Assembly (NCBI GenBank): GCA_963576565.1
Contig: OY755047.1
Span: forward strand, 9,084,931 to 9,148,930
Reading direction: 5' to 3'
Origin: Aspidapion aeneum
Taxonomy: Eukaryota; Arthropoda; Insecta; Coleoptera; Brentidae
DNA length: 64,000 nt
Position 1 is the stretch's first letter, and each line of letters begins with the position of its first letter. Positions 63,762 to 64,000 of the stretch are shown piece after piece. The notes under the pieces are model-generated. The model did not search any database, was not told the DNA's origin, and was given only the letters and a program-made list of their open reading frames with translations. A program made the translations under genes and the position numbers.

Positions 63762-63965
63762 CAGTGAAACCTCTCCTTGTGGACACATCTATTAAGTGGA
63801 CACTTCCTTTAGGCGGACAAATTTGTTGAAGCCAAGCTTTTCTCTATTTCTTTACATGTATAATTCACTCCAATAACCGGACACTCTATTACCCAGACGC
63901 GGACAATTTTTTTTGGCTAAAAAATTCTGAAACCTTCCTTAACCAGACGTGAACCTTTGACAACG
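63762..63965 (+). mobile_element. pogo-like MITE, left end
   Basis: TA then CAGTGAAACCTCTCCTTGTG, with repeated GTGGACAC/CCGGACAC/GCGGACAA words, typical of pogo/jerky-related MITEs with TA targets. The right terminus is not clear before the window end. Confidence 0.5.
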
Positions 63966-64000
63966 GGACGCTGCACGACATGGGCATAAATATTATTTAG

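Noticed and set aside
1..64000. tRNA, rRNA or conserved host gene
   Set aside because: Scanning both strands by eye I found no cloverleaf with anticodon and no rRNA-like conserved stretch; a covariance-model scan would settle it.

Overview
This window is AT-rich eukaryotic DNA made almost entirely of transposable-element debris. I see no operon, ribosome-binding site or convincing intact host gene. The element families (hAT, mariner, Tigger/pogo-type, Helitron, HINE-like, RTE-like LINEs, a Penelope-type hammerhead) and a CCTAA/TTAGG minisatellite point to an arthropod, most likely an insect with a large repeat-rich genome. A beetle would fit, but that is inference and no single-copy marker is present.

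Three recurrent LINE families, here named A, B and C, form the backbone. All copies are 5'-truncated and broken, and only reverse transcriptase to C-terminus is retained. Each family ends in its own microsatellite: A in (TA)n, B in (TAG)n, C in (TAGA)n. The best copies are A at 41634-43209 and 50752-51450, B at 59636-61715, and C at 48212-48785. Single fragments of a fourth family (30408-30566) and a jockey-like fifth (62874-63240) also occur. DNA transposons sit within and between the LINEs. They include hAT elements with 8-bp target duplications (1166-2143, 3133-3295, 8405-8587, 12160-13361, 45004-46048, 55920-56452), a full-length decayed mariner (49323-50570), two further mariner-family fragments, three Tigger-like 170-185 bp MITEs, and foldback elements up to about 1.2 kb.

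Layout: 1-4800 hAT pieces and small MITEs; 4798-7133 a tandem array whose unit is a MITE carrying a hammerhead-ribozyme core; 7278-17912 LINEs A and B with nested hAT, Helitron, foldback and HINE-like insertions; 18285-31450 more of the same plus an unidentified GC-richer block (19640-20350); 31451-36250 a LINE A interrupted by a HINE-like element, a 1-kb hairpin element, a second hammerhead and a mariner fragment; 36990-41128 a 395-bp tandem array running into an apparently perfect 1452-bp tandem duplication; 41534-54165 LINEs, a THAP exon, mariner and a GC-rich foldback; 54527-54780 the telomere-like minisatellite; 55860-64000 Helitron, MITEs, the longest LINE B and a jockey-like 3' end.

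The most interesting signals are the hammerhead cores repeated at exactly 752-nt spacing, a five-copy family with Helitron 3' ends (hairpin + CTAA + T), a 99-bp target duplication around a LINE, three LINE families with distinct microsatellite tails, and the long inverted repeats that could give hairpin RNAs.
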